From assembly GCA_902494545.1 (NCBI GenBank), contig CABUTP010000057.1, forward strand, positions 1 to 8,291: a stretch of 8,291 nt of DNA, in the 5' to 3' direction. A program made the position numbers and the translations under genes. The stretch is from an uncultured Collinsella sp. Its GTDB lineage: Bacteria > Actinomycetota > Coriobacteriia > Coriobacteriales > Coriobacteriaceae. This document shows positions 4,243-8,291 of the stretch, piece after piece (positions within the stretch are counted from its first letter, which is position 1; each line of letters starts with the position of its first letter). The notes below the pieces were generated by a model that was not told the origin of the DNA, did no database searches, and saw only the letters and a program-made list of their open reading frames with translations.

Positions 4243-7071
4243 ATGCCTGCCAGCAAGAAAGAGGCAAAGGAGTTCGTCAAACGGTGGAAGAAGCGCCTCG
4301 GTGCCATCCCCGCAGGCTCCAACAACGAGCAGCAGGATACGCAGAAGTTCTGGGTCGACCTGCTCATCAACGTCCTGGGCATCCCGTCCAACACCATAGA
4401 CAGCTTCGTTGACTTCGAGCGGAAGGTGAGAGGCCGTCGCATCGACGTGTTCGTCTCCGACCACAACTTCCTCTGCGAGCAGAAGTCGTGGGGCATCGAC
4501 CTCGACAAGCCCGAACCCAGGAACGGCGGCATGGAGACGCCGCTTCAGCAGGCCATGTGGTACGCGCGGCACCTGCCGTACTCTGAGCGCCCCCGCTGGG
4601 TGATGACGTGCAACTTCGGGACCTTCCGTCTCTACGACCTCGACAACGAGAGACCCGAGGACACCGTGCAGGAGTTCTCCCTCGAAGAGCTCCCGGACAG
4701 TCTGTACCTTCTCTCCTTCCTGACCTCCAACGAGACGAGCCGCCTGCACAAGGAGCAGCAGCTCTCCATCGAGGCCGGGGCCTACGTCTCCAGGCTCTAC
4801 GATGCCCTCGCCAAGCAGTACCACCACATCGAGGAGAGGGACGAGCGCGCGCAGGAGGAGCAGCGCTCCCTCAACGTGCTCATCACCCGAATCATTTTTC
4901 TGCTCTACGCCGAGGACGCCGACCTCTTGCAATCGCACCAGGCGTTCGGTAGGTATTGCGAGGGTGACCCTGCCAAGCTCCGCCGCAAGCTGGTGGACCT
5001 GTTCGAGGCGATCGACACGCCCCTGGACAAGCGGGACGAGTACATGGACGAGGACCTCGCGGCCTTCCCCTACGTGAACGGCGGTCTGTTCGCCGACTCC
5101 TCCATCATCGTCCCGCAGATGACCCCGGAGATCCTCGAAGCCATCACCGACGCGTCCCAGGACTTCGACTGGCGCGAGATCTCGGGCGTCATCTTCGGCG
5201 GCGTGTTCGAGGGCACGCTGAACCCCGAGACGCGCCATGCCGGGGGCATGCACTACACGAGCGTCGAGAATATCGAGCGCTGCCTCAGGCCGCTCTTCCT
5301 CGACGAGCTGTGGGATGAGCTGCACGAGGCCGAGGGCGAGAGGACGGCTGCCAAGCGCAAGCAGGCCCTGGCGAGGCTGCACGACAAGGTGGCCTCCATC
5401 ACCATCGGCGACCCGGCATGCGGCTCGGGCAACTTCCTTACCGAGGCGTACCGGCAGCTGCGCACCATCGAGAACCGAATCATCGAGGACGAGCTCAGCG
5501 AGGAGACCGGCAACGCGGGGCAGACGTCCCTCGTCATTGCGCAGGATAGCCCCGTCCGCGTTTCTCTCGATCAACTGTACGGCATCGAGATTAACGACTT
5601 CGCCGTCTCGGTCGCCAAGACCGCCCTTTGGATCACCGAGGAGCAGATGCTCCGAAAGACGCAGGAGATATACGTCGGTTATGACTTCGACTTCCTGCCG
5701 CTCAGGAGCCTCAGCAACCTCCATGAGGGCAACGCCCTCAAGACCGATTGGTCCGAGGTGTTCCCCGATGACCTTACTTATCTTGTGGGCAACCCGCCGT
5801 TCCTGGGTGCTCGCAACCAATCCAAGGAGCAGAAGGCAGAGCTCCTTGAGGTCTTCGATGGAGCGAAGAACGCAGGCAACATCGACTACTGCGGGGCCTG
5901 GTACATGAAGGCCGCGAGGTTTACGCGGGGGAAGTGCACGCGCTGCGCCCTGGTCTCGACGAACTCCATCTGCCAGGGTGAGCAGGTTGCCAACCTCTGG
6001 AAACCCCTGCATGACATGGGCATCCACATCGATTTCGCACACAACACCTTCCGCTGGGACAACGAGGCGGCGGACAAGGCGCACGTGTTCTGCGTCATCG
6101 TCGGGTTCTCCCGCGAAGCGGGGAACAAGACGCTTTTCTATCATGCGACGCCCGATTCTGACGAAGACCGGATTGCCGTTCCTCGGCTCAACGCCTATCT
6201 GAAGAACGCGCCCGACGCTTTCATCTGGAACAGAAGCAATCCTTTGTCGGACGTGCCCGCTATCGGTATCGGCTCTCAACCGATTGATGGCGGCAACTAT
6301 CTGTTCACACCGGAGGAGAAGGCGGCGTTCCTTTCGAAAGAGCCCGCGGCTGAGAAGTACTTTCATAAATGGCTTGGATCGCAGGAGTTCATACGGGGTA
6401 TTGAGAGATGGTGCCTGTGGTTGGGGGAGGCTTCGTGGGCCGATCTCAAGGGCCTTCCTTGTTGTAGGGAGAGAATCGAGAACGTTAGAAACTACCGTCT
6501 GAGTAGCTCGAGGAAGCAGACCCTGAAAGCAGCCGAGAGGCCGAACCATTTCGGTACTGAAATCATTCCTAATTCGACTGCCATCATTGTCCCCAAAGTC
6601 TCGTCAGAGCGTAGAAGGTATATCCCTATGGGGTTTGTCGGGTCTGAGACGTTGTGCAGTGACTTGGTGTTTCTAATACCCAATGCGACGCTCTATCACT
6701 TTGGCGTCCTTCAGTCGCAGCTCCACAACGCATGGATGCGCACGGTCGCGGGGCGGCTCAAATCCGATTACCGCTATTCCGGCGGAATCGTCTACAACAA
6801 CTTCGTCTGGCCCGAGCCCAGTGAAGAGCAAAGGAACGAGGTCGAACGCTGCGCCCAGGCCGTGCTCGACGCCCGAGACGTCCAGGAGGGTGCGACGCTC
6901 GCGGACATGTACGATCCCAAGAACGAGACGTTCTTCCCCGAGCTGATTGCCGCGCATAAGGCGCTCGATGCTGCTGTCGAAGCTGCCTATGGCGTCGACT
7001 TCGGCGGGGACGAGGAGAAGATCGTCGCCCATCTCTTCAACCTCTACGCCGAGAAAGTTGGTGAACTATAG
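4243..7071 (+). CDS. MmeI-family (type IIL) restriction-modification enzyme, single polypeptide
   Basis: 942 residues, close to MmeI (919). In this family one chain methylates one strand at adenine and cuts at a fixed distance away. Nuclease domain: Asp68, then ten residues, then Glu79-Gln-Lys81, matching the D-X(9-10)-EXK motif, so cleavage is probably retained. A helical spacer (about 160-380) follows. Methyltransferase: motif I DPACGSGNF (390-398) for S-adenosylmethionine and motif IV NPPF (517-520), typical of N6-adenine enzymes. Target-recognition region about 625-860, ending in the family block YRYSGGIVYNNFVWPEP (about 843-859), then a C-terminal helical part. The recognition sequence cannot be read off reliably. 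AGGAGG 7 bases (counting T4237) before ATG supports the start. It is translationally coupled to the DUF262 gene. GC drops across the recognition region. A methyltransferase-only relative is less likely given the intact nuclease motif. Confidence 0.9.
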   Translation: MPASKKEAKEFVKRWKKRLGAIPAGSNNEQQDTQKFWVDLLINVLGIPSNTIDSFVDFERKVRGRRIDVFVSDHNFLCEQKSWGIDLDKPEPRNGGMETPLQQAMWYARHLPYSERPRWVMTCNFGTFRLYDLDNERPEDTVQEFSLEELPDSLYLLSFLTSNETSRLHKEQQLSIEAGAYVSRLYDALAKQYHHIEERDERAQEEQRSLNVLITRIIFLLYAEDADLLQSHQAFGRYCEGDPAKLRRKLVDLFEAIDTPLDKRDEYMDEDLAAFPYVNGGLFADSSIIVPQMTPEILEAITDASQDFDWREISGVIFGGVFEGTLNPETRHAGGMHYTSVENIERCLRPLFLDELWDELHEAEGERTAAKRKQALARLHDKVASITIGDPACGSGNFLTEAYRQLRTIENRIIEDELSEETGNAGQTSLVIAQDSPVRVSLDQLYGIEINDFAVSVAKTALWITEEQMLRKTQEIYVGYDFDFLPLRSLSNLHEGNALKTDWSEVFPDDLTYLVGNPPFLGARNQSKEQKAELLEVFDGAKNAGNIDYCGAWYMKAARFTRGKCTRCALVSTNSICQGEQVANLWKPLHDMGIHIDFAHNTFRWDNEAADKAHVFCVIVGFSREAGNKTLFYHATPDSDEDRIAVPRLNAYLKNAPDAFIWNRSNPLSDVPAIGIGSQPIDGGNYLFTPEEKAAFLSKEPAAEKYFHKWLGSQEFIRGIERWCLWLGEASWADLKGLPCCRERIENVRNYRLSSSRKQTLKAAERPNHFGTEIIPNSTAIIVPKVSSERRRYIPMGFVGSETLCSDLVFLIPNATLYHFGVLQSQLHNAWMRTVAGRLKSDYRYSGGIVYNNFVWPEPSEEQRNEVERCAQAVLDARDVQEGATLADMYDPKNETFFPELIAAHKALDAAVEAAYGVDFGGDEEKIVAHLFNLYAEKVGEL

Positions 7072-8291
7072 TGCCCAACTCTATCTACAATCCCATATCG
7101 CTGGAGGTCGGCAACATCCTGAAGGACGTTCAGACGGGCAAGATCGGCCTGCCTGATCTGCAACGGCCTTTCGTGTGGGGCAATGAAAAGGTTCGCGATC
7201 TGCTTGATTCCATGCTTCGCGGATACCCTATCGGCTATGTGATGCTGTGGGACTCTCCGAGTGACGACGCGGGCAAGAGGTCTGCCATAGGCTCGAACCA
7301 AAAGGTGTATGCCGTCCCCAAGTCCCTTGTCATCGACGGACAGCAGAGGCTCACTGCCCTCCTGAGCTCGCTGTACGGCGTGCCCGTGCGAGACAAGAAC
7401 TTCAGGGAGCGTACGGTGAAGATCGCCTACGACCCCATCGCACGCTCATTCAAGAATGCCGACGCCTCGACCGAGAGGGATTCGCGCTATGTGCCGGACG
7501 TATCCGAGGCCTTCGCGGCGAACCACGACAACAAGCTGAGCGCCTATCGCAGGGCGTTCATCAAGCGCTTTAACGAGGCGAATGCCAAAAAGGGCGAACC
7601 CGAACTCGACGATGGCGGCGAGGATGCCGTCGAGAGCGGGCTCAACGCATTGCTCGGGCTTGAGCGTTATCTTCTGCCGACACTGGAGATTTCCGAATCG
7701 GCTGACGAGGAGACCGTATCGGACATCTTCGTGCGCGTGAACTCGCAAGGGCAGGCGCTTAAGCAGGATGACTTCATCATGACCCTGCTTTCGGTCTACG
7801 AACCTGCCATGAGGGAGCGCATAGAGGAGTTCTGCGCCATGAGCCATGCGCCCGCAAAGGGCACCTCGTACAACCCGCTCATGACCGTCTCGCCGACGCA
7901 TATCATCCGCGCCACGGTGGGCGTGGGGTTCAAGAGGGGTCGCCTGCGTTACGCCTACCAGATTCTTCGCGGGCGAGATCTCAAGACAAAGGAAACAACG
8001 CCCGAGACGCGGGCCGAGAACTTTGCCACGTTCGGTCGCGCCCTCGATCTCGTGCTCGACTTGAACAACTGGCATGCCTTCATCAACACGCTGGCGGAGG
8101 CGGGCTACGTCTGCTCCGACCAGGTGGGGTCGGGCAACGCGCTCATGTTCTGCTATGCGTTCTACCTTATCGGGCGCTACGAGTTCGGTATGGAGTCGTT
8201 GGCTGTGCGCAGGCTCGTGCGACGCTGGTATTTCGCCGCAGCCATAACGGGGCTCTATGTGGGGTCCTTCGAATCCGAGTTCGAGCAGCAG
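7071..8291 (+). CDS. DUF262 (GmrSD N-terminal type) protein, 3' end outside the window
   Basis: The first 407 residues of an open frame still open at the window end. GTG 7071 shares its G with the TAG stop of the preceding gene, indicating translational coupling; no strong Shine-Dalgarno is visible. DUF262 features are GLPDLQRPFVWGNEKVRDLL (26-45), YPIGYVMLW (52-60), the signature IDGQQRLTAL (88-97) and FVRVNSQGQALKQDDFI (220-236). Known relatives include the GmrS part of the type IV enzyme GmrSD, BrxU and SspE, where DGQQR belongs to a ParB-like nucleotide-handling domain that drives or senses cleavage of modified phage DNA. Those proteins usually pair it with an HNH-type DUF1524 domain, which would lie beyond this window if present. 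The ending RRWYFAAAITGLYVGSFESEFEQ resembles the part just before the C-terminal domain of roughly 600-residue relatives. Family confident; exact activity inferred. Confidence 0.87.
   Translation, partial: MPNSIYNPISLEVGNILKDVQTGKIGLPDLQRPFVWGNEKVRDLLDSMLRGYPIGYVMLWDSPSDDAGKRSAIGSNQKVYAVPKSLVIDGQQRLTALLSSLYGVPVRDKNFRERTVKIAYDPIARSFKNADASTERDSRYVPDVSEAFAANHDNKLSAYRRAFIKRFNEANAKKGEPELDDGGEDAVESGLNALLGLERYLLPTLEISESADEETVSDIFVRVNSQGQALKQDDFIMTLLSVYEPAMRERIEEFCAMSHAPAKGTSYNPLMTVSPTHIIRATVGVGFKRGRLRYAYQILRGRDLKTKETTPETRAENFATFGRALDLVLDLNNWHAFINTLAEAGYVCSDQVGSGNALMFCYAFYLIGRYEFGMESLAVRRLVRRWYFAAAITGLYVGSFESEFEQQ

Noticed and set aside
3990..4532. 180-codon minus-strand frame across the hairpin elements
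   Set aside because: It runs through two palindromes and antisense to the N-terminus of the MmeI-like gene; the translation looks like non-coding repeat sequence.
4195..6549. 784-codon open frame on the minus strand opposite the MmeI-like gene
   Set aside because: It is antisense to a gene with intact catalytic motifs, and its Val/Leu/Glu/Arg-rich translation looks like a codon-bias shadow. No ribosome binding site supports it.
7446..8075. 209-codon minus-strand frame opposite the DUF262 gene
   Set aside because: The plus frame carries clear DUF262 motifs across the same bases; the antisense frame shows no recognisable domain.

Overview
The window looks like a chromosomal segment of a high-GC Gram-positive gut bacterium, most likely class Coriobacteriia (Collinsella or a close relative). 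This is inferred from strong G/C-ending codon use, a mannose-type PTS operon followed by a DUF956/ManO gene, and an intergenic style rich in long hairpins. No marker gene here fixes the genus.

Region 1 (1-353) is an AT-richer leader with no supportable gene. It holds a perfect 14-bp palindrome, two copies of GTTTAAACAAA, a short hairpin, a weak promoter candidate and a strong Shine-Dalgarno. Region 2 (354-3117) is a tight three-gene operon for a mannose-family phosphotransferase permease: fused EIIAB, then EIIC, then EIID. HPr would phosphorylate the EIIA domain, EIIA passes phosphate to EIIB, and EIIB phosphorylates the sugar carried by the EIIC/EIID membrane complex. A strong hairpin with a T-rich tail (3174-3220) ends this operon, and the ManO-like gene (3238-3636) starts directly behind it, so manO is probably fed by readthrough or controlled separately.

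Region 3 (3637-4242) carries a 69-bp near-perfect palindromic element, a tRNA-Arg(CCT) with its own terminator, a cluster of GTGAAA-type direct and inverted repeats, two nested long-stem hairpin elements sharing a CGTTGAAAAC motif, and a promoter with an inverted repeat at its expected start site. The layout is what is expected where a genomic island has entered the 3' end of a tRNA gene, although neither an integrase nor the other island end is in view.

Region 4 (4243-8291) is a defence module. It has a 942-residue MmeI-family (type IIL) enzyme with a nuclease motif, an adenine methyltransferase and a target-recognition region in one chain, followed with a 1-base overlap by a DUF262/GmrSD-family protein that runs off the window end. 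The most interesting points are the coupled MmeI-like/DUF262 pair, the GC dip over the target-recognition region of the MmeI-like gene, and the paired structured elements just upstream.
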